NCBI GenBank assembly: GCA_964649415.1
Contig: CAZYSK010000006.1
Location: 76,690 to 140,689, forward strand
DNA length: 64,000 bases
Direction of reading: 5' to 3'
Source of the DNA: CAZYSK01 sp964649415
GTDB taxonomy: Bacteria > Chloroflexota > Anaerolineae > B4-G1
The number at the start of each line of letters is the position of its first letter. The stretch's first letter is position 1. Under the pieces are notes generated by a model that was not told the DNA's origin, ran no database searches, and saw nothing but the letters and a program-made list of their open reading frames with translations. Shown piece after piece: positions 42,378-50,666 of the stretch. The translations under genes were made by a program, and so were the position numbers.

Positions 42378-43211
42378 ATGACAGTGGATTCTATACGCGA
42401 GGTCTTCAATATCACGGTCCCTGACCTGGGCCACATACCAGTGCGGGAAAAACCGTGCCTGCTCTGTGGACGCCGTGACTTCTTTCCGCTCAATTCCTTC
42501 GTTCTGAACAACAGGCGATTCCACACGGTGCGCTGCTTCCGTGACGGGATGATGTGGCTAGACCCTCAACCTACCGAGGAGTTCTACCAGGAGCTGTACG
42601 CCAAACACTACCATTCGACAGGTTCCGATGACCCGCTGCTCGAACAGGCAACGCTGGACGTACATTCAGAAACCGACGAACTCAAACGAATTGCCCGGCT
42701 TCGCCTGAATCAAATTGAGCAGTTTACTGACACTGGCTGCCTGTTGGAGGTGGGGTTTGGAAGCGGAGCGATGTTGGAAGCGGCAGCGGGGAGGGGATGG
42801 CAAGTAGTTGGACTAGAGCTAGACGAGGGTTGTGTAGACAGGATGACGGGGCGCGGGATTTCGGCTCACCACTGTGATTTGCTCGAATACCCTGGAGAAC
42901 CGGAGAGCTTTGATGTGGTGGGGATGTATAGCGTGATCGAGCACACGCTGGACCCGGTCGCCTATCTCGAAAAAGCGCTTTCACTCTTGAAGGCTGGAGG
43001 CATTCTGGTGTTTCGCCTGCCAGACACCGGGGCTGAAGGCCCTCCCGCTTCTCTGATTGCCCACGTCTACCATTTCAACGCGCATACGATCATGGTGCTA
43101 TTGCGCCGGTGCGGATTCGAAGTCCTGCAGGTTGACAGTTTCGGCCTGTGGAAGCCCAGCAAGTATCCGGGTTCGCTGTGGAGTATGAACGTAGTCAGCC
43201 GGAAGGGATAG
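42378..43211 (+). CDS. SAM-dependent methyltransferase with N-terminal zinc-ribbon-like knuckle
   Basis: The 277-aa product has an N-terminal KPCLLCGRRDF knuckle and a class I methyltransferase core: LLEVGFGSGAMLEAAAGRGW (about 119-138), GLELDEGCVDRM, and MYSVIEHTLDPVAYLEKALSLLKAGG with the post-I motifs intact. This is the Methyltransf_23-type layout found in polysaccharide or natural-product loci. The acceptor is unknown. No strong ribosome site precedes the ATG. Confidence 0.82.
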   Translation: MTVDSIREVFNITVPDLGHIPVREKPCLLCGRRDFFPLNSFVLNNRRFHTVRCFRDGMMWLDPQPTEEFYQELYAKHYHSTGSDDPLLEQATLDVHSETDELKRIARLRLNQIEQFTDTGCLLEVGFGSGAMLEAAAGRGWQVVGLELDEGCVDRMTGRGISAHHCDLLEYPGEPESFDVVGMYSVIEHTLDPVAYLEKALSLLKAGGILVFRLPDTGAEGPPASLIAHVYHFNAHTIMVLLRRCGFEVLQVDSFGLWKPSKYPGSLWSMNVVSRKG

Positions 43212-43342
43212 AAGCGGTTGTTCGAGCTGAATGCTAGGCCCAAGGCACGTACAAGTGAGCGGGAAGAGAGCGGCCAGACAAGGCGGTGAGCAAGGCAACT
43301 ATCTTGAGCAGTCGCAAACCAATCACCAAATGGAGGGAAATG

Positions 43343-44170
43343 ATGAACACGTATCGTCGACCAGGGAACTACATTGAAGTCGAACCGGGTGTGGAGATCT
43401 ACTACGAAGACGAAGGCACCGGGACGCCGATCGTCATCGTACCAGGATGGACCTTCACCACAGAAGTGTTCGTCCATCAGGTAGAGCACTTCTCCAAGAC
43501 GCATCGGGTCATAGTAATCGACCCCCGCAGTCAGGGCCGATCGTCGATTACACTTCACGGGAATGACTACGTCACTCATGCCGCCGATCTGGCGAAGATC
43601 ATCAAGGCGCTGGATCTCCGGGACATTGTACTCGTCGGGTGGTCATTTGGATGTCTGGCGACGTGGGGATACGTCAAGCAGGAGGGCACAAAGGCACTGA
43701 AGGCGATGGTGTCCATTGACCTGTCACCCAAGCCGCTGTCCGTGAATCCAGAAGATTGGGTGGAGGGTCCGCTCGACGAAATTGCCGAGGCCTACAACTC
43801 CTTCCTGCTATCGCGGCAAGGGCAACGGGACTTTGTGACCTCCTATGCAGAAGAAGTCATGGTGCAACGCGAACTCAGCGAAGAAGAGCTGTTCTGGATC
43901 GTTGGGCAATCGCTGAAGACACCACACTACATCGCCAGCGCCCTGTTTGCAGCTGGCATGTTCACGAACCACATAGCGGAAGCCAAACTCGTGGATGAGA
44001 CGTTGCCTGCTCTCAGCATCATTGCCGAGCATTGGGCGGACACGGCGGTGCCGTTCATGCAAGGGCACTGCCCCAACACCAAGACGGCCGTGTTGGGCGG
44101 GCATATGATGTTCTGGGAGCATCCCGAGAAGTTCAACAAGATTCTGTCCGACTTCATCGCTTCGGTCTGA
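43343..44170 (+). CDS. Alpha/beta hydrolase
   Basis: The 275-aa product shows the alpha/beta hydrolase core: VIVPGWTFTTEVF oxyanion strand, nucleophile Ser in VGWSFGCLA (about residue 100), and a candidate His near the end in LGGHMMFWEHP. The acid is probably the Asp in EHWADTAV. GGAGGG before ATG at 43343 sets the start. It resembles haloperoxidase-like or esterase members; the substrate is unknown. Confidence 0.85.
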   Translation: MNTYRRPGNYIEVEPGVEIYYEDEGTGTPIVIVPGWTFTTEVFVHQVEHFSKTHRVIVIDPRSQGRSSITLHGNDYVTHAADLAKIIKALDLRDIVLVGWSFGCLATWGYVKQEGTKALKAMVSIDLSPKPLSVNPEDWVEGPLDEIAEAYNSFLLSRQGQRDFVTSYAEEVMVQRELSEEELFWIVGQSLKTPHYIASALFAAGMFTNHIAEAKLVDETLPALSIIAEHWADTAVPFMQGHCPNTKTAVLGGHMMFWEHPEKFNKILSDFIASV

Positions 44171-44194
44171 TAGTTCGGTCTGACAGAATTCGCA

Positions 44195-44253
44195 ATCACC
44201 CACTGCGATCACCTATCTTGGTGATGACAACTCACCCATCCGGCAACTATACT
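44195..44253 (+). repeat. Dispersed promoter repeat, family 2 copy B
   Basis: Matches 31841-31899. It holds TCACC (44209), GGTGA (44220), TCACC (44232) and ATGACA (44224-44229), 18 bases, TATACT (44248-44253). It precedes the ICMT-like gene by about 64 bases. Confidence 0.78.
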
Positions 44254-44316
44254 CTGGGCGCAAGGGTTGGCACCCCTTCCCGAATCCAAACACACGGGAG
44301 AACTGGAGGACAAAAC

Positions 44317-45051
44317 ATGAAAATCCAAGACCGCCTATCTAGACCTGCCACACCCGCGCAGCAGACAGAGGGGAAAGCGGACCGGAACAAGATCGTGAAA
44401 CGGATGCTGCAGGTCATCATCCAGTTTCTGCTGTTCGCAGTGGTGTTGTTCGCCTCAGCCGGCAGCCTGCGCTGGACGTGGCTGTGGATCTACCTTGGTT
44501 TGGGCGTCGGCATCCTCGTGGTCAACACGCTGGTCCTGCCGGCCGAACTGATCGCAGAACGCGGCCAGCCCAAGGAGAACGTCAAGAGGTGGGACAAAGT
44601 GATCTCAGGCGCGATCATCATCCCCACGCTGGCAGCGTGGATCGTGACGGGGCTGGACAAACGCTACGGATGGACGCCGCAGTTGCCGGTAACAGTTCAC
44701 ATCGCCGGGCTGGTTCTCATGGTGCTGGGGCAAGGCCTGTTCACCTGGGCGATGGTGTCGAACAAGTTCTTCTCGACCGCCGTGCGCATCCAGATGGACC
44801 GGAGCCACGCAGTCGCCACGGATGGGCCGTACCGGTGCGTGCGTCATCCGGGATACGTCGGATACCTGATGACCGCACTGGCGCTGCCGCTGAGCCTTGG
44901 TTCGCTGTGGGGGCTCATCCCGGAGGGACTCGTGGCGTGTCTGTTCGTCATCCGCACCGCGCTTGAAGACAAGACTCTGATCGAGGAACTCGATGGCTAC
45001 AGGGACTATGCTCAGCGGGTGCGCTATCGCCTGATCCCGGGCGTGTGGTAG
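44317..45051 (+). CDS. Isoprenylcysteine carboxyl methyltransferase-like membrane protein
   Basis: The 244-aa product has an N-terminal hydrophilic stretch, about five membrane helices and the ICMT/PEMT ending VATDGPYRCVRHPGYVGYLM, then ALEDKTLIEELDGYRDYAQRVRYRLIPGVW. It uses SAM at the membrane on an unknown acceptor. GGAGGA precedes the ATG at 44317. It is the second such enzyme in the window (the other at 22613) and, like it, is driven by a promoter inside a dispersed repeat. Confidence 0.85.
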   Translation: MKIQDRLSRPATPAQQTEGKADRNKIVKRMLQVIIQFLLFAVVLFASAGSLRWTWLWIYLGLGVGILVVNTLVLPAELIAERGQPKENVKRWDKVISGAIIIPTLAAWIVTGLDKRYGWTPQLPVTVHIAGLVLMVLGQGLFTWAMVSNKFFSTAVRIQMDRSHAVATDGPYRCVRHPGYVGYLMTALALPLSLGSLWGLIPEGLVACLFVIRTALEDKTLIEELDGYRDYAQRVRYRLIPGVW

Positions 45052-45081
45052 GGCCAGGCCCATAGGCCGTACCGCACAACA

Positions 45082-45113
45082 AAAGGACCCCTCGTTGTAC
45101 CGAGGGGTCCTTT
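45082..45113. terminator. Bidirectional intrinsic terminator
   Basis: AAAGGACCCCTCG and CGAGGGGTCCTTT form a perfect 13-bp stem with a 6-base loop between the ICMT-like gene and groEL, which converge. A/T runs at both ends support both directions. Confidence 0.85.
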
Positions 45114-45172
45114 GATTTCGCGCTCTATGCGTGCTGCGCGATCTCTGGGAATTGAAACGGATCCACGTCAGC

Positions 45173-46804
45173 CTAGTAAGGCGGCGCTTGCGGTGCTGCC
45201 GGTGCTTTCTCTTCCTCCGGGATGTCGGTGATCAGCGCCTCGGTGGACAGGACCATGGCCGCGATAGACGCAGCGTTCGAGAGCGCGCCCTTGGTCACCT
45301 TGGCCGGGTCAATGATGCCAGCCTCTACCATGTCCATGAATTTGCCTTGAAGCACGTCGTAGCCGATCTTGTCGTCGCCCTTCTCCTGCTGCATCCGCCG
45401 CACAGTATCCAGGATCACCGCGCCATCCTCGCCCGCGTTCTCGGAGATCTTCCGTATGGGCATCTCGAGCGCTGTGCGCAGGATGTTGACACCAGTCTGC
45501 TCGTCGGGGTAGGTCATCTTGACCTTTTCCAATGCAGCGATGGCATTGACCAGCGCCACACCGCCGCCCGGCACGATCCCCTCCTCGACCGCCGCGCGGG
45601 TGGCCGAGAGCGCGTCCTCGACGCGGTGCTTCTTTTCCTTCAATTCGGTCTCGGTGGCTGCACCGACGCGGATGATGGCCACGCCACCGGCCAGCTTCGC
45701 CAGTCGCTCCTGCAGCTTCTCCCGGTCGTAATCAGAGGTGGACTTGTCGATCTCGACCTTGATCTGCTCCATACGGCCTTTGATCTGCGCATCGTCCCCG
45801 TGGCCACCGACGACGGTTGTGTCATCCTTGGTGGAGATCACCTTGTCAGCGCGGCCCAGATCATCTATGGTCGCGCTATCCAGCTTGCGCCCCTCCTCCT
45901 CGGTGATCACGTTACCACCGGTCAGAGTAGCGATGTCCCGCAACATAGCCTTGCGGCGGTCGCCGAAGCCAGGAGCCTTCACCGCCAGGCAGTTCAGCAT
46001 GCCGCGCAGCTTGTTCAGCACCAGCGTGGCCAGCGCCTCGCCGTCGATGTCCTCGGCGAGGACGACCAGGTTGCGCGCGCCTCGCTGCACCAGTTTCTCC
46101 AAAACGGGCACCAGGTCCTGCGCAGCCGAGATCTTCTTGTCGTGGATCAGGATGTAGGGTTCATCGATGACGGACTCCATCGCCTCCGGGCTGGAGATGA
46201 AATAGGGGGAGATGTAGCCGCGGTCGAACTGCATACCCTCGACGTACTCGGTCTCGAACTCCAGTCCCTTGCTCTCCTCGACGGTGATGACGCCGTCCTT
46301 GCCGACCTTATCCATCACCTCGGCGATCAACTCGCCGATCTCTCGATCCTGCGCGGAGATGGCCGCCACGTTCGCGATCTCGTCTTTGACGGTCAGCTCA
46401 ATAGCCTGGTCGGCGATGGCGTCAACGACGGCCTCAGCACCGGCCAGGATGCCGCGCTTGAGCAGCATGGCATTGGCGCCTGCGGCCACGTTCTTCATAC
46501 CCTCGGTAATGATCGTGTGAGCGAGCAGCGTGGCGGTCGTCGTCCCGTCACCGGCGATGTCGTTAGTCTTGGTGGCTGCTTCCTTGAGCAGTTGTGCCCC
46601 CATGTTCTCAAAGGGGTCTTCCAGCTCGATCTCCTTGGCCACTGTGACGCCATCGTGGGTGATGGTAGGCGCGCCCCACTTCTTGTCGAGCGCGACGTTG
46701 CGCCCCTTGGGGCCCAGCGTGGTCACGACAGCGTTCGCCAAGACGTCGATCCCGTGCTTGAGGGACCGACGAGCATCCTCACTGAAAACTAATTGCTTTG
46801 CCAT
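45173..46804 (-). CDS. groL: Chaperonin GroEL
   Basis: The 543-aa protein is full length and has the hallmark segments TLGPKGRNVALDKKWGAP, the ATP-binding GDGTTTATLLAH (about 86-97), APGFGDRRKAMLRDIA and GGGVALVNA. It forms the double-ring folding chamber with GroES. The C-terminus ends EEEKAPAAPQAPPY and lacks the usual GGM tail. It follows groES by 36 bases and has AGGAGG upstream. Confidence 0.98.
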   Translation of the reverse strand: MAKQLVFSEDARRSLKHGIDVLANAVVTTLGPKGRNVALDKKWGAPTITHDGVTVAKEIELEDPFENMGAQLLKEAATKTNDIAGDGTTTATLLAHTIITEGMKNVAAGANAMLLKRGILAGAEAVVDAIADQAIELTVKDEIANVAAISAQDREIGELIAEVMDKVGKDGVITVEESKGLEFETEYVEGMQFDRGYISPYFISSPEAMESVIDEPYILIHDKKISAAQDLVPVLEKLVQRGARNLVVLAEDIDGEALATLVLNKLRGMLNCLAVKAPGFGDRRKAMLRDIATLTGGNVITEEEGRKLDSATIDDLGRADKVISTKDDTTVVGGHGDDAQIKGRMEQIKVEIDKSTSDYDREKLQERLAKLAGGVAIIRVGAATETELKEKKHRVEDALSATRAAVEEGIVPGGGVALVNAIAALEKVKMTYPDEQTGVNILRTALEMPIRKISENAGEDGAVILDTVRRMQQEKGDDKIGYDVLQGKFMDMVEAGIIDPAKVTKGALSNAASIAAMVLSTEALITDIPEEEKAPAAPQAPPY

Positions 46805-46840
46805 ATCTGTTTCCTCCTATCGAAATCAGGTTTTGTGCTA

Positions 46841-47143
46841 TTATTCCACGATGGCCAGGATATCGCTCTGCTTCAGGAACAGGATTTCCGTGCCCTCGTC
46901 CGTCTTGAACGACGTGCCAGCATACTTGGCGTACACGACTGTATCCCCAACCTTGACGTCCATCGGGACACGCTTGCCATCGTCGTCAAGGCGGCCCGGA
47001 CCCACAGCCAGGATCGTCCCTTGCTGGGGTTTTTCTTTGGCGGTATCGGGAAGCACCAATTGACCACCGGCGAAGGTTTCCTCGTCCTTCTCCAGCGGCT
47101 CAATAACTACCCGATCGGCCATTGGTCTGATGTTCAATGCCAT
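46841..47143 (-). CDS. groS: Co-chaperonin GroES
   Basis: The 100-aa protein begins MALNIRPMADRVVIEPLEKDEE and has the mobile-loop region and KVGDTVVYAKYAGT. It caps the GroEL ring. AGGAGG precedes the ATG. It is the first gene of the CIRCE-controlled operon. Confidence 0.98.
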   Translation of the reverse strand: MALNIRPMADRVVIEPLEKDEETFAGGQLVLPDTAKEKPQQGTILAVGPGRLDDDGKRVPMDVKVGDTVVYAKYAGTSFKTDEGTEILFLKQSDILAIVE

Positions 47144-47193
47144 CTTGCAACCTCCTGATTATAAGTTGTCTGAGTCGAGTCGTCCTTCCGCTC

Positions 47194-47220
47194 TTAGCAC
47201 TCAAGTCGCAAGAGTGCTAA
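47194..47220 (-). promoter_or_regulatory. CIRCE operator (HrcA site)
   Basis: TTAGCACTC and GAGTGCTAA are separated by nine bases, a perfect match to the CIRCE consensus. It lies just downstream of the promoter of groES-groEL, so HrcA should repress the operon until heat shock. The hrcA gene is not in this window. Confidence 0.97.
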
Positions 47221-47229
47221 CACGACGTA

Positions 47230-47258
47230 ATCTTACCACAAATTCCTGCCCATGTCAA
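47230..47258 (-). promoter_or_regulatory. groE promoter
   Basis: On the minus strand TTGACA and TAAGAT are separated by 17 bases, ending just before CIRCE. Confidence 0.85.
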
Positions 47259-47312
47259 GAGCTTTTGGGCTTTTCACCACCCTTGAGCCCGACCAATCCT
47301 GAAAGCGGCACC

Positions 47313-47338
47313 AAAAAAACCGGGCAAGTAACCCGGTT
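47313..47338 (-). terminator. Intrinsic terminator upstream of groE
   Basis: On the minus strand AACCGGG pairs with CCCGGTT around seven bases and merges into seven T. It stops read-through from the dehydrogenase operon into groE. Confidence 0.8.
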
Positions 47339-47490
47339 CAGCGTCGCCTCTCCACTCACGTTGCCTCACGCGGCGATATCCATGCTCTGGCGAATGAAGC
47401 GTCATCGGAATGGCGGCATCCGACAACGAAGAACCTGGTTCCTCAGCGCTCGTCCAAACGCACGATCATAAGTCAGAAGTAGACAACAAG

Positions 47491-47512
47491 AGGGCGGCCC
47501 GTAGGCCGCCCT
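47491..47512 (-). terminator. Hairpin after the dehydrogenase gene
   Basis: AGGGCGGCC pairs with GGCCGCCCT around a 4-base loop about 40 bases after the stop, followed on the minus strand by a CTTGTTG stretch with few T. It is the first of two stops for this operon. Confidence 0.6.
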
Positions 47513-47548
47513 TGCTGCTCTGGTAACAGCCCGGCACACTCCGATGGG

Positions 47549-48736
47549 CTATTCGCGAGAGCGATGCACCTGGACCGGTAGGGGCGCATCCGGTTGTGAA
47601 TGCCTTTCTCGTGCCCCGGTGAAGGAGTAGACCGGGCTCACCTCGCCCTCCTGTACGTAGCGCAACACCTCGCCGACGCGCAATCCCTTTACGCCCATGT
47701 CGTCAACTGTGCGCCCCCGCTCGTAGTAATTGGTGGCGTGGACCACGCAGGCCAGCCGGACCATAGAGTCTATCGCCCACGTATTCACGCCAAACTGGGC
47801 GCCAAACGACACCAAGGGCACCATGCTGAAAGGCACGTCCTCAAAGACGTAGCGATGGCGCAGATTGCGCGGCGCCTTGATTCCCCGATAGCCCGGATTG
47901 GCCTGAATCGCCTCGTACAACGTGTTGCCCTGCGCCGAATAGGCATCCTTCAGCCACCTCAAAGCCGGGCGGGCGCGCACTCCCAGCGCAGCAGCTATCG
48001 TCACCCGCTCCCGATCCAGCACCTTCAGCACCTGGGCGGTTGAACGCGTGACGCCATCGATGTAGAACTGGAAATCTCCCTTCGTGCGCTCGATCCATCC
48101 TGCGTTGAGCAACGTCAGCGCCGGGTGAAAGATCGCCCCCATGTTGTCCAGACTGGTATGAAGCACATTGGGAACAGGTATGAACTGCGGATAGGCCTCA
48201 CATATCGCCTCCAGCACATAGCCGGTGCGCGTAGCCGGCAGCGCGGCCAGGGGCACGCTGTTCTTACGCCGGAAGATGCGGGCCTGAGCCGGGCCGGTAC
48301 TGCGGCTGGCGAAGATGAAGGTGCCTGCCTCAGCTACGACCACGTCAGCGGTACAGCCCTCCTGGATGAGAATCTGGCGGAACTCCAGCGCTCCGCCAGT
48401 GCGGCCCGGATTGAGAATCACAATCTGACCGTCCCGAAGATAGGGCGCACAACACCGGGCAATGTTCCGGTGTCCCGAAGCAGGCAGTACAACCATAACA
48501 ACGTGGGCATCATCCAGCGCCTCGCCGATGTCTGAGGTAGCGCCCGCCAGGCGGCAACGGCGGGTATCCCCGCTTTCGTACTCCAGCTCGATCTCACCCT
48601 GCAAGGCAATCTCGCTGATGCGCTGGTGCGTGCGGTTGTACAGCTTCACCGCGAAGCCCTTGGCAGCCAGGTCAGCCGCCATGGCCTTGCCACCATGCCC
48701 TGCACCGATCACTGTATAGCGTGTCTCGTCAGCCAT
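47549..48736 (-). CDS. Octopine/nopaline-type opine dehydrogenase family protein
   Basis: The 395-aa product has an N-terminal Rossmann fold (YTVIGAGHGGKAMAADLAAKG) and the octopine-dehydrogenase C-terminal domain with HTSLDNMGAIFHPALTLLNAG. The conserved His and Asn are seen there. Family members couple an amino acid and a 2-keto acid reductively, though many bacterial members act on other substrates. GGAGAGGTGG precedes the ATG at 48736, which was chosen over an unsupported 62-residue extension. The gene follows an asparagine-synthase homologue by 62 bases and is probably in one operon with it. Confidence 0.82.
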   Translation of the reverse strand: MADETRYTVIGAGHGGKAMAADLAAKGFAVKLYNRTHQRISEIALQGEIELEYESGDTRRCRLAGATSDIGEALDDAHVVMVVLPASGHRNIARCCAPYLRDGQIVILNPGRTGGALEFRQILIQEGCTADVVVAEAGTFIFASRSTGPAQARIFRRKNSVPLAALPATRTGYVLEAICEAYPQFIPVPNVLHTSLDNMGAIFHPALTLLNAGWIERTKGDFQFYIDGVTRSTAQVLKVLDRERVTIAAALGVRARPALRWLKDAYSAQGNTLYEAIQANPGYRGIKAPRNLRHRYVFEDVPFSMVPLVSFGAQFGVNTWAIDSMVRLACVVHATNYYERGRTVDDMGVKGLRVGEVLRYVQEGEVSPVYSFTGARERHSQPDAPLPVQVHRSRE

Positions 48737-48798
48737 GAAGTCCCACCTCTCCTGAGGTCTCCCCTGAATGCTACTATCGATACGGCCTCGCCCGTGCC

Positions 48799-50199
48799 CT
48801 ACGCGATCGGCTGCTTGGGCAGATCCTTCGTCCGACCCATCCACGACAGATGACGCACTCCTCCAAAGTGCTCTTTGAACACGCGATAGTACATGAGCTC
48901 CTCCTTGGTGTTGAGTGTCCACCCATTGGGCAATAGGCGCTCCCGGCTGAACTCAGCATCCGTGATCTGTTCCTCGGCATGCCCCGCCAGCAACTGGCCT
49001 ACTCCAGCCCCTTGCCAGAACTTCGCTTTGGGCCGCCACAGCACCTGCTCAGGAAGCACATCGGTCAGCGCCTGGCGCAGAATCCACTTCTCTATCACCT
49101 CGTCACCCCGACGCACCTTGAATCGCACCGGGATACTCAGGGCGTATTCGGCCACGTCAAGGTCCAAGAATGCCACGTGGGCCACGATGCCGTGCGCACT
49201 GGCACTGCGATCGACCCGCTGGAGAGCCGTGTTACTCAAGCTCCGTGTGATACCCAACAACTCGTCCTCAAGTTGATCTGATCTCAGCTCCTTCAGGTAG
49301 GCGTACCCACCGAAAAGCTCATCGGCCCCCTCTCCCGAGAATACCGATCCGACGTAGTCGGCAGCGCATTTGCCCACCAGGTAGTTGGTGACGGACGAAC
49401 GTACCAAGAGCGCGTCGAAAGACTCCAAATGGTAGATCACATCCGGCAAGACGTCCAGCAGTTCATCCAGGGTGACAACGATCTGGTGATGCGATGTATC
49501 CAGCGCATCAGCCACGTGCTGGGCAAACTTCAAGTCCGGCGCACCATCCAGTCCTGCCGCAAAGGTGTGCAGCTTTCGCACGTGCGGTCGCGCCAGCGCC
49601 ACCATTGCGCTAGAATCCAATCCGCCGGAAAGCCAGGACCCCATCACGTCACTGTCGATCCGACGACACACAGCCTGCTCCAACCGCAGGCGCAGATTCG
49701 ACGTGATCTCGTCGGTGTCCTCGTTCAACTGAGAATCAGACTGGACCTCAGAGAAAGACTCGAAGCCCCTCCGCTCGTCGTACCAGGTTCCAGGCGGGAA
49801 CTCGCGCACATCCTGCGTTGCACCCAACAGTGCCTTGACCTCCGAAGCAAAGCAAAGCGCCCCGTCCTCAGTCCAGCCGTAGTATAGCGGCCGGATGCCC
49901 AGCAGGTCGCGTGCCAGGAACACGCCATCAGGCATCGCGACAGCCAGCGCAAAAGGCTCCCGTTCCTGGACCAAGGCGGATGACTCGGGCAAGGGCGGGC
50001 AATCGCCGTCCCAGGCCGCCCTGCGCTGTAAGGTCGGCGAAGTGGGCACGGCCTGCGCTTCTGGCCAGACGGCCCCCAGAGTCGCCCCTTGGGTCTCAAT
50101 GATCTTGGAACCGGAACCGCCCCGATGCGTGATCTTCCCAAGCATGCATGCTACCAGTTCCTGTCTGTTACCGCGATTGACACCAACAATACCTGCCAC
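48799..50199 (-). CDS. asnB: Asparagine-synthase homologue lacking the catalytic cysteine
   Basis: The 466-aa product has the two-domain AsnB layout. The C-terminal synthetase domain is intact: P-loop SWLSGGLDSSAMVALA (about 190-205) and FSGEGADELFGGY, so it can adenylate an acidic substrate. The N-terminal glutaminase domain is degenerate. True enzymes start Met-Cys-Gly-Ile and the exposed Cys is the nucleophile, while here the GTG start (50199, with AAGGAGG nine bases upstream) is followed by Ala-Gly-Ile-Val. Other glutaminase residues are also altered (HRGGSG for HRGPDG). It should use free ammonia or another amine. The opine-dehydrogenase-like gene directly follows. Confidence 0.85.
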   Translation of the reverse strand: MAGIVGVNRGNRQELVACMLGKITHRGGSGSKIIETQGATLGAVWPEAQAVPTSPTLQRRAAWDGDCPPLPESSALVQEREPFALAVAMPDGVFLARDLLGIRPLYYGWTEDGALCFASEVKALLGATQDVREFPPGTWYDERRGFESFSEVQSDSQLNEDTDEITSNLRLRLEQAVCRRIDSDVMGSWLSGGLDSSAMVALARPHVRKLHTFAAGLDGAPDLKFAQHVADALDTSHHQIVVTLDELLDVLPDVIYHLESFDALLVRSSVTNYLVGKCAADYVGSVFSGEGADELFGGYAYLKELRSDQLEDELLGITRSLSNTALQRVDRSASAHGIVAHVAFLDLDVAEYALSIPVRFKVRRGDEVIEKWILRQALTDVLPEQVLWRPKAKFWQGAGVGQLLAGHAEEQITDAEFSRERLLPNGWTLNTKEELMYYRVFKEHFGGVRHLSWMGRTKDLPKQPIA

Positions 50200-50388
50200 G
50201 ATTAAGTCGCCTCCTTCGAATAGACGTAGTACACACCACAAGCTTGCAGTCGAGCCTCAGATAACACAGTGGGGCCGAGCGCGCACCCTCCTGAGAGCAC
50301 AAAGCACCCGGCCACAATCTAGTCGGTATTCACTTGCCAGAGCGAGCCACGAAGCGCAGACCTACGTTGGAACGCTGTCAATGCTAAG

Positions 50389-50637
50389 TTAGCTTTGTCC
50401 GGCGTTGACCACAACGACGTCCATAGCACTTGGCCCCTTTGGTGTCTGTTCCACGACGAACTCTACATGGTCTCCATCGTGCAACCAGTGCGCGTCCGTC
50501 CTGATGCGGAACTCGTTCATATGGACAAATACGTCCTGAAGCCCATCGTCGCGCAGAATGAAGCCATAGCGCTTCTGATGGTTGAACCACTTGATGCGTC
50601 CGCTGACCCTTCCATTCGTCGCCTGCTCACTATTCAT
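50389..50637 (-). CDS. Cold-shock-domain protein
   Basis: The 82-aa product is a CSD with both RNA-binding motifs in place of the standard ones: GRIKWFNHQKRYGFI (RNP1-like) and DVFVHMNEF (RNP2-like), ending VEFVVEQTPKGPSAMDVVVV. It binds single-stranded nucleic acid. GGAGGTGAG precedes the ATG. It is the last gene of the run beginning at 51835 and sits next to a CarD-like gene. Confidence 0.88.
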   Translation of the reverse strand: MNSEQATNGRVSGRIKWFNHQKRYGFILRDDGLQDVFVHMNEFRIRTDAHWLHDGDHVEFVVEQTPKGPSAMDVVVVNAGQS

Positions 50638-50666
50638 CGTTTGCTCACCTCCGAAAAAACGCCCAA

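Noticed and set aside
45131..46792. A 553-codon plus-strand frame over groEL
   Set aside because: GroEL on the minus strand is unambiguous.
47194..47220. General inverted repeat terminator
   Set aside because: It matches CIRCE exactly and lies at the promoter, not after a gene.
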